NCBI GenBank assembly: GCA_029207755.1
Contig: JARCOQ010000006.1
Location: 27,300,522 to 27,364,521, forward strand
Source: Chamaea fasciata
Lineage: Eukaryota > Chordata > Aves > Passeriformes > Sylviidae
Direction of reading: 5' to 3'
DNA length: 64,000 bases
Shown: in pieces, positions 1 to 13,424 of the stretch
Layout of the letters: every line of letters begins with the position of its first letter
How positions within the stretch are numbered: position 1 is the stretch's first letter
Translations under genes and position numbers: made by a program
Notes under the pieces: generated by a model
The model's database searches: none
Seen by the model: only the letters and a program-made list of their open reading frames with translations
Told to the model about the DNA's origin: nothing

Positions 1-1138
1 TTTGCACTCAGTTTCAGTGTGAGTTTTTTTATCTTCATAAGATTAGGGAATTACCTTCAGGATGTCAGTTTAGTTCTCAGCATTCATTTGACAGGTAGCT
101 GACTCAGTTCTTTCTTAGATTTACTTATCATCATAAGTACTTTCCAAATTGTTTGCAAACATGGAATATTTTCCATTTCTTGCTGCCTGAAACACCTCTG
201 TGCTCTCTGTTCTGGGAACTGAATACCTCCAGCTTCTGTTCACTTCATCTGAATGTAAGTGTATTTAACACATCTGGGAGAAGCTTGTGGGTGAAAATCT
301 AAGTCGATTACACAGTTAAAGGCTTTTTGAGACAACTTCTCAACAAAAATATTATGTTCTATTTGGCTAAAAAATTAAATAATTTACACGTAGATCATGA
401 TTAAAAGCATTAAATAAATACCTCCTTAGCGAAAATCCACTGATCTCCTTCCGTTACGTGGCTGAAAGACAAATATTCAGTAAGTTATGTATTCGATAAA
501 ATGGACAGAATTTAGTAACAAAGCCCCAGACAACTTGGTGTGTATAGAAGTTGGTGAATTTCTCAGTAGTGTCATTGTGATTATTATCCAAGACAGACCT
601 AAGATAAATTATTGTTTAATCTATAGCTACCTCTGGAGGAGAATTATACACTAAAACTGACTGCATATCATTTGAAGAACAAATTGTCTATCTTGTCTAT
701 CTACGATTTTATGAGAAGAAAGCCATAAGAAGTCACTTCAAGAGTTCATTAATCCTTATTATTTTTGCACTTTCATAAAAAGTGCTTTCTGATTGTTGTT
801 ATTATTGCATTATAAGTGTTTGTTGCTATTAACAAAAAAATACATGCCACTCTCAGTCATTTTCTTTTTAGACTGTATTCTTTGGTATAGACAAGGACTT
901 TCTCCCTTTTCACCATGGTGTTTTTCAGAAATATTTTGCACTAATGAGGGACTTGATACATCTTCTACAAAAACTGATAAAAAATTTCTCCCTGGGCTTA
1001 ATAAGGATTTGTCTTTTACACTGGAAGCATGAATGCACCAATGTTAATGTTACCCATAACTTTGGCCTATCATAACAACTCTAAGGATCCAAGCCTGATA
1101 CATAAGAAATGTAACTATACAAATCAGTGGTCTTTTCA
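1..1138. other. AT-rich non-coding DNA, no gene seen
   Basis: No repeat or gene is recognised here. The one open frame (793-1032, plus) has no recognisable domain, is low in complexity and is not flanked by a promoter or coding-like context. If the CpG-island gene to the right is real and runs leftward, this could be intronic, but nothing here proves that. Confidence 0.5.
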
Positions 1139-1215
1139 TTAGAATTATAGAATAATTTAGGTTGTAAAAAGATCTTTAAGATTATCCCTAGAATAGAGTA
1201 CAACCCTAGCAACAT
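1139..1215 (-). mobile_element. CR1 LINE 3'-end fragment (old, short)
   Basis: The stretch reads as the complement of the avian CR1 3' end: an 'agaattatagaataatttaggttg' type opening (1141 onward), then 'agatctttaagatta' and 'agtacaaccctagcaac'. This matches the CR1 antisense layout, in which a tail of the type agaatcatagaat is followed by ggttggaaaagacc, then tttaagatcatc, then gagtccaacc. CR1 is a non-LTR retrotransposon copied by its own reverse transcriptase and normally truncated at its 5' end, so a short 3' fragment is typical. Many mismatches suggest an old insertion. Identification is from remembered family consensus, not an alignment. Confidence 0.7.
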
Positions 1216-4200
1216 TTTTATTTAAAGCCATTAGCCGCTTTCTTATTTAAGTAGAAATACTAACCAAAATCAAGAGAACTATTCAAATGTCTGACTTGCC
1301 ACCTTCTCAGTTTTGCTGAAGTGAAGCAAAAAGGCTCTGTGGCATAAAAGCTGAACACAGTAGATTCAGTCTCGTGAGAATTTCTGTATCTAGTCTCTTA
1401 CTGGTCAAAAAAGAAGGAAAATGGCAAGGTCAAACCTAGCACAGTGTGTAAACATGGAATCATATTTATATAGTGTCCAAACACACCCTGTTGAACAATG
1501 CTTTACAAAGATTTTCCAAGATGCCATATTTTCTAGAACTTCCTCTGACAAATAGATATGAAAAAACCAATGACCTCTTAAGGCATAGAATGGTATCATG
1601 TATACACAAACCTAGGAATGTGATTTTGAAAAACATCCTACAATGCCTTTATTTTAATACAAGGAAATGTCGGGAGCAGACCTGGAGGTGTCCTGTAGGG
1701 TGGAATGCTCTTACTGAAAAAACTATCCTCAATCATAGTAATTCTTTCTGTAATTCAGTTATTTATCTACTTTGTTTTGTTTTGTGGGCTTTTTTGGTAA
1801 CTCTCACCACAAAACAAAAAGAAAAAAAATCAAACCAACCATACCCTGTAGACAAAGTGGCCTCTTCTTTGAATCACTTCAGGTCCTTGAAGTTCTTCCT
1901 GAAAAAAAAAAAGTATTTTAAATTATATCTACAGCTGTAAATTAATTCATACAGAGAGGTTGTTTATGTATATATAAAAAATATTTCTTCAGTACTACAC
2001 ACAGTCTTACTCCTTAAATGCTTTATGTTCATTTCTCCATGTCAGTAACACAAAGTTTACGTTGTCATGTAGGAATAGCAGAGAACATATGGAGCCAAAT
2101 TCCACCTGAAGTTTTAGATCAGCTCAGATTGCTTTTGAATGGTACTGAAATGATGAACAGCCTTTGCCTCTGATTTTTTCAAGGTTCATTACCCAGGCAC
2201 AAGAAGAGTGTCTTCATGATAGCAGAGTCTCTACAGATAAAGTTGGTTTTTGCATCTTGCAGAGGACAACAATACATAGTTTAATTATCAGAAATACTTG
2301 GGCTGCTCCCAGGAACCAGACCCCAGACTGTTCCCAAAGATGTACCATACCCACCCCTCTCACATTAACTCCCAAAGAGCAGTGCTTATGATAGTCTATC
2401 CTGTCCATGCTGCACACAGGGTGAAACAGCTGCCTAGTGATCCATATGGCAAGGAGGGTAACAAATGATGAAGAAAACAGAAATTCCACTTAAACATAAC
2501 AAGTACAAAGCATGAAGTATCCTGTTGCTTTAATGAGACCTTCATGATTAGAGAACACATAAGTTTAACCACAGTGTTTTATTTGCTTCAGTTGGTACCA
2601 GAGTGATGTGTCAGTCCTGCAGGTGGGGAGACAGTAAATTTGAGAAACAAAATAATCTCAGTGTTATGCTTACCAAAACATAAAATGAAGATGGCTTTTA
2701 TTTAGCAATGAGGGTATTTCTTAACTAAAATCTGGGGTGCTCTGATCTCTTGGGTAAAATACCGTAAGGTGAAGTGTCAGAGGAAGGAATCACACCATGA
2801 AGGAATCACTCTATTCTAATGCTGTAAGAATTGTGTAAAACTGGATGACTGCCATCATTTCCAAACTACAGAAGTAGATTCAATCTAGAGAAGTTTTCAA
2901 AGAAAGTAGAGTTTAAACCATACATAATTTTTGAGTCTTGATTTTAATTCTGACTTCAGTTCATCACATATAGGATTATATTCAGTTTCTTGCCGTACGT
3001 AAAACATCAGTATGATTTTTATTTCTATTGTTCTTCTCATGCTACCATTATCTGTGTTTGAAACACCCATCTTGTATTTATAATCGGATGACTACTTTAA
3101 TTTTTTATATTTCAAAAGGGCAAAAATTTTCCATACGTTGCCATTTGACCCTTACAGTATTCATATGTAATTTTTTCTACTTTTTCTATTCAGTGTGTGA
3201 ACAAAACTGAAAGCAGACACGAAATAGGCAGCTGCTGCAAGATTAAGAAATTCATCCAGAACATAAAAGGAATAAAGAGTGCAATTACTAGTGAGAAATT
3301 GTGATATATGTCAATGTTATTTTCCTCTTACAACCAGACACTTCTTAAGTTTACATGTTCTTGTTTGAGTTCATGCCAGAAGTTTGGTAATAGAAAACAG
3401 CTGAAGCTAAGAATCTGTCATTTTTGTAACACTCGCCTTCTAAACTTCTAAGGGTTTGGAAATGTTAAAAATAATTAAAAAAAAAAACCTGCCATAATAA
3501 ATATACAAGTTTATTCACAAACCTGCATGTATATATGTATACAGAAAAACAGGTATTCGTGAAGATGTACGATTACTTAAAGCTTTATTTTAATGCCTGC
3601 CCTTTAGAAGGTATTTTGCTCAGTCTCTTATATTGACTAGCCAAGAAAATCCTCAAGTCTTCTTTCTTAGATCATATCCTACCATGAAGGCTGTAGCTCA
3701 AGAGGAATCAAGGCTGTGAAAAAAATCTGGTGTTGTTTAAAACTGGGGAGAAAGAATTAATTTAATTGAGCATGTTTCCTCCTTCACCCATCCACATTTC
3801 AATTCCTTACCTAACAGGGAGAGAGGTGGATGTGTTTATGTACAGCAGGTTCTGTTTTCCTTCCCAATATGAGGAAGAAAAAAGATCAGCAGCAAAATAA
3901 CCCTTCCTGAAGCACATTCTGTGACATCAAGATTTGGGTAGTCCAACCAAAATACATAAACAGAAACGTCTACAAGGGTATTTTTGGAAAAGCTAATGAA
4001 TCACAAAGTGTGAGAACATAAGCATGCAGAGTTTAAGTTTACATACGTCCAGTTTGTATCTCTTCAGTCTTCTCTCATTAAGCTGAGGAACGAGTTGCAG
4101 TAAAGGATGCAGGACAGACGACTGAGAGGACACGAACACACACATGAGCAACAGTGAAATTTGGCCCTTATGATGCAAAGAAAAGTCTCTTTCTGCAGTA

Positions 4201-7200
4201 CTGGCTCATGGACCAAACATGCACCAAAAGTGGACTGTGAACACTGACAAACTTATTAATTGTAAAACTTATCTTTTTAACATTTTGACTTGACAACAAA
4301 CAGGCATCAACATTTATATTTACACTACACAGAGTGATGGAGGGAAAAGCTATGTATCCTCACCTTTACTAACTGAAAGTTCAGAACCATTTACAGACTC
4401 CTGGAATTATTCAAACTTTGATCAGTCTCTATGAGTGGTACTGAGAATATTTCCATACAGTATTCCTACTAACAGTTCTACAGTTTTCCACTATGGAAGT
4501 TAGCAGCTTCAACCTCTGTTGTACTGAAAAGTTCGTTTTACTTTAAAATAAATGGCAAGCAAAAAAAATCTGATTTTTTGATAAAGAATAGTGTACCGTA
4601 GAAATCCATTTTCAAGGGACATTTGTAACCATGGCACTGGTCACTCTACCTAAGCTCCGATCAGGAAATTCCTTGTGTCCAACAAGACTTAAAGCTTGCA
4701 GACAGCCTAATTATGCACAGTGGCACTGAATACAGCCTAAGTGTTCACCCTGGAAAAGTGCAGCTATGTGGGATTTTGGAGAGAGGTCCACAGAAAGAAA
4801 TAAAATATAAAATACCTGTGTTCCATTAACCAATTTAAACCTTCAACTGGTATAAATGCATTTATTAAAAAACAACACATTTTTGCTACAATACTTCTTA
4901 GAAAAGTAAGGAAATTAGGAGAATTGTAATATATGGAGTAAACAGAGTTACCAAAGTGTTATTGTACTTAATAGGAAAAAAGAACTTTCTCTGTAGCCAA
5001 TTTTTTGCTGTCTAGCTAAGGTAGGCAATATAGCATCATAATACATTAAAAAAGTGGGAGTCTGATGTGATTGAAGTAGTTAATGGACAGCCCAGCTGTT
5101 CACTTGGGCTCTGTCTTGCAGCCAGTGGAGAGAGCTTATAAAGCTGAGGCATGATGGATCTCACCTAAGCTAGTATCTCTAAGAATGGCTAGAAAATAGT
5201 CACCTGAACAGCTAAACCAAAAGAAGTGAGAGAGCAGTAATCTCTGGGGGCAGCGGCAAAGGTACTCAGGATGGTGGTGCAGTGGGATGCAGTAATCTTT
5301 TAAGCAGGAGCAGTAGCATAAATAGCTCATTTCAGTGTGCCCTAATTACCATTAAAGCCTCCAAAGCAGCTGTAACATGAAAACATTGGTGCCAATATGA
5401 GCAATATCCCTTTCTAGGAAATACAACACATATTTCTGGAGAAATGTAAAGAACAAGGCAAAAAAATGGACATTGGCATGTAAGAATGATTGTTAAGAAA
5501 CAAGGAAATATGAATATGTTTAACTCTCTCAAAAATCTATGGTGCATAGAGGTACGTGGATAACAGAGCATGTTTGCACTTCAAAAGTGAGAATGGATCG
5601 CATACTTGGCTTGATGGTTTATGAGAATGCTTCTTGCACAACAATTCTTGGCCATGGTTTAAATTATATTTTTCATTTAAAATATAATCCAAAGTCTAAG
5701 TAAGACTTAAATACTGTTTTGCCAGCTACGTATTTATGACATGCAAATGAATGAATACAGTTTAATTAATAATTAATAAAAATGCTTCAAGAGTATCTAA
5801 TAGTTATGGTCATGTTCTCAGGTTCTGTAAGTCCACATTGTTTCACTGCATGTGCTATGTTCCAATACCCCAAAAAAGTATTTGATCTCATTCTTAAAAT
5901 TTGAAATAGCAAGATTAAAATTCAGTTGGGATTCCATGAATGTTTGGTTGAGTTTGCTAGATCATTTTTTCCACACCTCTGCAACGCAGATCATCCTGTC
6001 CTATATTATTAAAACACCTTCTGTATTGTAAACATGCAACTCCCAGTCCTGAACTTGCTGTACAGTTGGAGAGACTACTGGAGAAAGGAATATTGCCTTG
6101 GTTTTATATACAAGCACACATGTACTCACTCATAAGGAGGTGCTGTGCCACTTACCATGATGTCTGAGTTCCCCGAGTCATGAGTCTTAGAATAATGAAA
6201 TAAGAACTGTTTGAAAAAATTAAAGGTGGGGTTTTACTACAAAACAGGGCAAGAGTTTTATGATTTTCTTGCCTGTTTTTTAGTGTGATTGTAGGACATA
6301 TATAGACATCTTACCCTTTTGGTGTTGTCTTTCTCATCTAAACCCTGTGGGAATAATAGTTGGTAGAAAGGCTTTTATTCATTAAAATAAAAAGAACAGT
6401 AGATAATTTTGATTACATACATAATCTTTTCAGCACTAAGTTGAAATATCCTTTCTCCTTGGCAGATGCATTATATGTCTTTGCTTATCAACCTAACTAA
6501 TAATTTCAAACTCTGTAGAAGCATTGATTACTAGATGCCCTAGAAGAGTTAGATGTGTTTAGCAGATACTTTGTTGTTCATCTCCAGACCCTCCTAAGTA
6601 AATTTCTTTGTCTCTTGCTGATTCATAGTTTTTCTAATCTAGAGTAATAAAAACACCTTACACCTTGTACCCAACCTGGAGATAATTTTCCAAACATTGA
6701 TGTATCCCTGTTGTCTTTACAAGGTGTTACATTCTGGCACATGGCATTTCAGAGTAAAAACTGATAGAAGTACTTCCAGTGCTGAATGACACTTTGAATT
6801 CTGGGTCCTCAGAATTCATTGTAAACAATGGCACAGTGAGAGATCAGGCTTCAAAAATGCTAAGCAGTCTTTTGTGTGTGTTACCTGTGGTTTCTGGAGA
6901 AATTCCATGACCAAAAAACAAAGTTCTTCCACTATACTGGACACCTAGTGCAAAGAAAACAGGAACCCAGGTATTACACTTCCAATTCTACTGCATATAA
7001 CAAACAATATCAAAATAGTAGAGTTACCTCTGCCTGACTCACCTGAGGCTGAGAATCTGTGGACAGGTATGCAGAACATGCATCATCTATCTGTAAGAGT
7101 TCAGACAGGTTTTTGAGGAAGTCAGAGTAATAAAAACAAGTGAAATATGCATATTTTCAGAAGAAGGTAAGTGCAGCTAATGGCATGGCAAGCTTGCCTA

Positions 7201-10200
7201 CTGTAAGGCATCCTTATAGGTCTATTCATCAAATACTTTACATTCAAAGGGGGAAACGGCCTTAACCACATTAAAAAAAAAAAAAAACCAAAAACAACAA
7301 ACTTATACTTGCTTGACTTGAACAAACATACATATCTGTGACTTTATTCCGTACCCACCACACACCCCTCTTAACTGCAAACTTCTCAGATTAAGTCATG
7401 TTTTAAGTTATGATTGTAAGCATCTGGGGCATGAACTATGAACTTGAATCTCTTCTGCAATATCTTTGAATTATACAAAACTGTGAAGAAAATGACAAAA
7501 CTAAGGCAAGGGATTCAAGGATCAATCCTCCAACACAACTCTTTCAACTGGATTATGGCATGCCTACAGGCATATGACACATGCATCCCTTGAGTGATTA
7601 TGATATGTGCTGGCACATCTTATGCACACCAGTCAATTCATGCCAGAAGTTTCCTAAACACTGTGTGAAACACCACTGCTGTTTGTCTTCACCAGTCTTC
7701 TCAGAGATGTTTTCATTCAGTGCTGTCATGATCTTGTCTCGGAACAAGTACGGAACAAGTGATTCCTACCCATCCTCTCCCTACAGTTCATAACCTTGTA
7801 TTAATTACATCCTCCTTCTGTCTCTTTTCCAAGATGAAAGAATAATGTAATACTGACTAATTTTTAGTGGATCTATTAATAGAGAAGAAATAAGAAATGG
7901 AATAAAAGGTATTTGAGTTCAGAGAAATAACATTACCAGTGCTGAAAGCTCTGGGTATTCTGTGAGGAAATGTCTCCAGCACTGCAACTGAAGTTGCACA
8001 GTTTAATAAAGAGGCAAACTACAATTTTATTAAATAACTTTAGAGTTGTATCAATAGTAACTTCCATCAGTATATGCTTTTTTTTTCCATGTAATATTTG
8101 GTAATGTTAGATGAAAGAAAACCAACCTTTGCCACTCATGTTGTTCACAGGCTGCATAAAAATCATAGTGGTTTTTTTGCATTTTTTTGATAGAGCAGGC
8201 AATGCAATTGTTCTTGCAAATTTTTATAGATAAAAAGCCCTAAGTGACACACATTAGCAATGAAAATATTAAAGGAAAAAAAGAAAAAAAAATAATGCTT
8301 ATCTGAGCACTTCATGACAGGAGATGATTCATTTCTCCAGAGACAATCTAAGAGAAAGCATTAGCAGACATAGTGGGAAAACTAATAGCTCACAGGAATC
8401 CCTTTTCAAAGAGGTATTGCTGGTAACACATCCTCTCCGTTCTCTTTTTCCTTCATCTTGCATGTGCTTGAGTGTATTAGTTCAGCTTCACTGCTTTCAG
8501 AGTGAGAAAGTATAGAGGAAAAAGTCAGCAATGAATGAGATAAAATAAAGCTGTAGTAATTTTGGAAGCTTATGTTTAAAAAAGCACTGTTTCCTCTTGG
8601 GGATTGTTTGGGTTTGGGTTGTATTTGTTTATTTACTTGAACTGAAAACTACCATAATTTCGTAGCAGAACAAGCCAGGGACTTTGTGTTCAACACAATG
8701 GTATCTTTCAGCTGAAACCTTCGCAGACAAAGCAAGGGCTGGGGAAAAGCCACAATTTCTGTTAATTCTTTTTTAAAAATTAATAGTTTCTATCTTTTAT
8801 GCATCTTCTCCAAAATTTTCTCTCCTGTCTCAGAAATGTGGCCTGAGGGTAGAAGACTGCAAGTTGCTTGGGGTTGGTTAAATAACATAAAGAAACACAA
8901 GGAAGAAAGAGACAAGTAAAGAAACAAAATACTTAGTTACAAAATTCTCAAATTTATAAACTCAGAGCCATTCCTGGAACATACTAGGTTTATTTAGAAG
9001 CAGGGCTTCTCTTGAATGATCCACTACTAAAGTAGCAAAGAGGGAAGAAATATTATTTGCACTTTATGAAACCCGGGTGAACTAGTATGAGTAATTAGGT
9101 TGATGTAGGGTATATAACTATATATCTAATTCTCTTTCTTTAGATCCTTTCCATTCCAGCATAATTCTAGTTCTAATGGTAAGTTTTATATTGCTTCTAT
9201 TACAAAGTTTTACAAATCTAGTATCTTATGCATACCGTTTTCTTCATTTACATCAACAGGACCTTTGTCTTGGTTTCCAGTCACCATAGGGACAAATCCT
9301 ACAGCTAGCAAATCTTATCAAGACATGCAGAAATGTATAAAACAGCTTTCTAAATCCAGAATGTAAATAACTCATTTTCAAAAACTCCTTATAGTCATCA
9401 GGATCTTACTTCCCAAGAAACCATTTTTTCCCGGATGATAAACATCTCTCGGGCTCATCCAAGTGCCAGTCTGGAATAGGTTAGGTTTTGAGTCACTATG
9501 TCCAATATGAACTGTGGGGAGATGACAGTAAGCAGAATGTCTCCAGTAATGGTCTCAATCAGAAGAAATTTACTCTCTGCACCTGGCCCCCTGATGAGTC
9601 ACTGATTTTCCAATGTTATCAAAAGCTACTAAATTAAATGTCAACACAATACTTGACAGTTGCAGTAAGTCCAGGGCACGGAAGTTGCAGGATAAACCCT
9701 CTCCACATGTTATGCCCTGCCACTCCATCTGTTCCAAAAGGGCAGGGAAGAGTCTGTGTTAACACATGCGTCACACTCCAGAGTCAAAACAAACGTTCAT
9801 TTCAGAGATGAGAGTAGAAGTTATGATACCAATCAGTAGCCAAATGTTAGAGGGGCTAATTGACACAGTACATTGTCCTTTGCCTAGTAAATTGAGAGGC
9901 TAGGATAGGATTGAATAGTGTCCCAGCCTTGTGTGCAGAACAGAGGATGCAAGAAGCAAGACTGGATGAGTTGAAATAATTCCTGAGTTTCATGTACAGA
10001 CTAGAAAACTATCATATAGGAGGGGCACCTGTGATGCTTCCAGGGACAGTGTCTGCCTGGTCATTGACAGTTATCAAACACAGCTCTCCATTGAGACAAG
10101 ACAATCTCTTCTCAGAATGACATTTCAACACTTAGTTCCAACATCCTCCTGAAGCAACAGTTCAGAATATCTGGAAAATTAGATGTTTCACCTCTTTGCT

Positions 10201-12082
10201 GATGCCAGGATAGGAGACATGCAGGAAGACATACTGGAAGAAAACACAGCTGAACAGAGAGTATTTCTTTGTGCAAGAGAAATTCTGGATAGTGAGGTGG
10301 AACTGTAGCAAGGATGGGCACAGAAGAAATGGGAGATGATGGCAGATGATGCTTACCTCTTTCAACAGCTGCAAATCCTCATCTGATTCAAGTGCTTGGG
10401 ATGGCATTGGTGCACCTGTAAGCACAAACTGTGCTTAGCAATGCTGTACAGCAGAGGTCATTTGTCTAAGTGCCCCATGTCAGCCATGCCTAGCACAACT
10501 ATTAACTGCAAAGTCCAAGAGCTGCTTGGTCCAAGGAGGCCTGTGACCCTGGGTGCTCTATGGTTTGTCCAGTAGTTTTTGCTTGCTCTGTTTCAGCAAC
10601 ACAGCAGGATGCTTTTCCACAAGTTTACAGCAGATATGGACATTCACATGTCTAAGCAATAAACAGTGTAGAAGTTACTTAGGTCTCACTGAGACCTGCT
10701 CAGAAAATCACATTCCAGTTCCTACAACTTCCAGCTTTCTGAGACCTCTGCTCACCTCCAGTGCATGCAGTGGGACTTGAGGATCTGGACTCTACTTCTT
10801 GCCTTCTTATATGCTACAGCTGCAGAATTGAACCTGCACTATGTGATGCATGATTGCATATAAATAGTGCCCATGATATGAACATGTTGTTTTGAGAAGG
10901 TGATAGACAGTACAAGTGTAAATGGATTTTTTCCTCTGTCTTGCACGTGTGATGTGGAAAAGCTTGCCTCTCAGTAGATTAAATGTGTTCTTAATTGCAT
11001 AATGATGCAGTGAAGCTGTGTTTAACCTGGGGCAACTCCTTTCTCTGTCTCTACCCACCCAGGCAGCAGACATGGACGTTACTGTCCCAGGGTCCCTTCC
11101 AGCTCAATGTCCAGAATATCCCTCTTACCACATTGCTACTTTACTTGGAAGTGTATTTCTGATAGCACTGTATTGTTAGAGTCTCTGTAAGTAACAGAAC
11201 TGAGCATCACTGCACTGTGAGTACATCAGACACTACACAATGGTATCAGCGAGGGGATGCGCTGTAACTCCCATGGGAGGGAAACTGGTGCTAGACCTCT
11301 AGACCTAGCTAGAATGTCCAGTGAGCAAAAGGGATGGATTTCAAAACCATGTTTTTGTACTGGCACGGACCTAAGGTGACTAATTAGTATGAATGCTTGC
11401 TTTGCCCACCAAAAAAACTAGAGGGGCTCATAATTTTAACTGTATAGAAGTGGGATTTTTAAAAAAATCTCTGAGTTGTTCACATAAAAAGGAAACTGAT
11501 TTCCAATTATTTGTTTAATTTCAAAGAAAAATGCCAAAGAAACTAAAGGTGCTATGGTTGTCTTATATTGTCTTCTGCTCTTAAATTAGTGTATTCAAAC
11601 TGGAGTACCACCTGGGATTAGTACCCTAAGGAGTGGAACAGGGCAGCACTTCAAATTAACACACTTTCCCCATCAAAGCATTGCCTGCCTATTTCTGAAC
11701 ACTGCTTCCACCATTGACTGGTTCCCAAGGCCTTTCAAGGAGACCTAAAAAAATTCATTAGCATGAATTAGTAAACCTTAGGGCAACAAGCAGGAAAGTC
11801 TGAATATTATAACTTTCTCCTCTTCTTTTTTGCCTGTAGCATAAACTTCTGGACAGAGAAGATAAATTATTTTACCCACCCCTCACTTTCCTTCACCCTC
11901 CTCTACATATTTAGAAATTTTTATTTCATGTGCACCTAGGACTGTGTTCCTCCAAAGACTGAGCAGTGTTTCTCCATCACCCCACCCAGAACAGGGCTGC
12001 AGTACCTACAGGACTTCATTCATTTACAAAACAGCACACACAGTGAAACGTTAAGGTTTTTTGTAACATGCAAAAAATAAAC
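1216..12082. other. AT-rich unique DNA, no gene recognised
   Basis: About 10.9 kb without a recognised gene. The open frames here are short, lack conserved domains and overlap stop-rich AT sequence. A poly(A) stretch lies at about 7271-7285. A faint CR1-tail-like string at 11091-11107 is too weak to call. If the putative minus-strand exon 1 at 13122-13263 is real, this could be part of its first intron. Confidence 0.45.
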
Positions 12083-12171
12083 ATAGGGGGAAGGGGGAAA
12101 AAAAAAAAAAGAAGGCAAGAGAGAGGTGAGAGTGAGAGGAGAGAGTGGAGAGAGAGGAGAGAAAGAAAGCA
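12083..12171. repeat. Purine-rich (GGGA/GAGA) low-complexity tract
   Basis: About 90 bases on the plus strand are almost entirely G and A: a run of G, then about 13 A, then many gaga, gagag and ggaga units. It is a degraded polypurine/polypyrimidine tract rather than a clean microsatellite. It makes the frames in both directions look like Lys/Arg/Glu-rich or Ser/Leu/Phe-rich proteins, which are artefacts. Such tracts can form triplex DNA, but whether this one does is unknown. Confidence 0.85.
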
Positions 12172-12949
12172 TGTGCTGTTGAAGAAAAGAGTCCTGTTTA
12201 AAGGGAACATGGAGGAGGAAATCCTTCTGCAAAATCAACACTGTCCACAGCACATTTGCTCTCCTATCCTTCAATTCTGCCATCTTCAAGAAATTCAACA
12301 TCTTTCAAGGCAGTAGAATGCCAGATGCACAGCCTGGGACTCACTTCTTACATCTTCCCTCCCCTCTACTGCATCCCTAAAGAAGCTCCTGGCAATAATT
12401 TGTGTAAGAACAGTGATGAAATACGGTGTGCCACTGCCCTCCATTGCACTCCTCTTCCTTCCCTCCCCTCTTCCACATCTTCAGAGCTTATTTTTAACAT
12501 AATATTAAGTATGCTGCAATTAGACTTCTTTGGTTATTGATATTAAAAAACCACAACAAAGCAAAGAACAAAGAACAAAAACTCACAACTAAAGCAAATC
12601 ACACAAATATAACACAAAATATAAATAGTCCTTGCGTAGCATTTTGTAACACTACTTTACAAGGTGTAAGCAGCTAATCTATCTGAGGTGGGAAAACAGA
12701 ATAGAAAAGAGTATAGTTTGTTAAACAGTCCCTTAGATATTTCACAAGAGCCCTCTGCTACAAAAATAGCAACTTTCAGGATTTCTACAGGTTGGAATGA
12801 GTGCCAGAGGGTCCTAATTTGTCCTCGGATTTTGTGATATATATTGTTTCATGACTTTTCTTACCTTTTTTAAATGAGAGTACATGATACTTAAAATTAA
12901 ATCTCTTTTTACAAAAGCCTACTCCCCAAGTTGTTGGAGTGTTTTGCCA
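12172..12949. other. Non-coding DNA left of the CpG island
   Basis: AT-rich DNA with pyrimidine-rich patches near 12430-12480 and an A-rich patch near 12545-12600. No gene is recognised. It may be intron 1 sequence of the putative minus-strand gene. Confidence 0.4.
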
Positions 12950-13121
12950 GGACAGAGCAATCCTACCGGGAAACGGGAAGAAGCCCCCCCAGGCTAATCC
13001 CCGAAACCGTGCCCAGCAGCTCCAGCCCCGCCGCCGGCTCGCAGGGCTGCGGGCACCCTGATCCCGCATGGCGTGCACAGCTGGCGGCGCAGGAAGGCAC
13101 TGCCAGCGGGGTGATCCTCAC

Positions 13122-13263
13122 CTCTGCAAGCAGAAATCGAGGAAGCGAGGAGGACGACGAGGAGAAGTAGCGGGGACCCGGGCGGCGCCGCGCCGTCTCC
13201 TCCCTTCCTCAGGCCGCGCCCGGGGGCGGCGGCGGGGGGCTGCTGGTGGCAGAGGTGTCCCAT
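13122..13263 (-). CDS. Putative first coding exon with signal peptide, gene unidentified
   Basis: On the minus strand an ATG at 13263 has a strong Kozak context (G at -3, G at +4). The frame encodes 47 residues: a basic and Pro/Ala/Gly-rich leader, then a hydrophobic stretch ending in LLLLVVLLASSISACR at about residues 32-47, which looks like a signal peptide h-region and cleavage region. Immediately after this, the sequence GCAGAG|GTGAGG (junction between 13122 and 13121) is a good splice donor in phase 1, common for signal-peptide exons of secreted and cell-surface proteins. If it is not spliced, the frame runs to a stop near 12994, giving 89 residues without a recognisable domain. I do not recognise the protein and saw no exon 2. 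The alternatives are a 5' untranslated exon or a chance GC-rich frame. Confidence 0.45.
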
Positions 13264-13334
13264 GTCGGCGGAGCTCCCGGTGTCGCCGCTCTGCCAGCTG
13301 CTCTGCTGGGCATGTCCTCGCTCCCTGCCGCAAC

Positions 13335-13344
13335 TTTTTAAATA
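13335..13344 (-). promoter_or_regulatory. TATA-like box of the putative minus-strand promoter
   Basis: On the minus strand this reads TATTTAAAAA, an AT island within a very GC-rich surround. It lies about 70-80 bases upstream of the ATG at 13263. A start site about 30 bases downstream, near 13310, would give a short 5' UTR of about 45 bases. Upstream of it on the minus strand lie the E-box, the AP-1/MARE-like site and the GC box. The position fits well, but the motif alone is not proof. Confidence 0.45.
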
Positions 13345-13415
13345 CCCCCGACACGTGGACGAGCCCCAGCCTGTCTCGGGAGGGCTGCCCCGCTCGCCCC
13401 GGGGGCCGGGGCTGG

Positions 13416-13424
13416 TGACTCAGC
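13416..13424. promoter_or_regulatory. AP-1/MARE-like site TGACTCAGC
   Basis: A perfect TGACTCA core extended by GC, as bound by AP-1, NF-E2 or Maf-type bZIP factors. It lies inside the CpG island, about 75 bases upstream of the TATA-like box in minus-strand orientation. Location in an island raises its plausibility, but there is no evidence of occupancy. Confidence 0.35.

Noticed and set aside
1473..1940. 155-codon plus-strand frame, the longest in the window
   Set aside because: The sequence is compositionally random, ends in a Lys/Phe-rich A/T stretch, and has no domain, promoter or splice context. It looks like a chance frame.
11085..11125. Possible CR1 tail ('ggtcccttccagctcaa')
   Set aside because: Only a 17-base resemblance followed by a loose 'gaatat'. 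The rest of the expected CR1 order is absent, so it could be chance.
13068..13418. 116-codon plus-strand frame in the CpG island
   Set aside because: Arg/Gly/Ala-rich composition typical of translated CpG-island DNA, with no recognisable domain.
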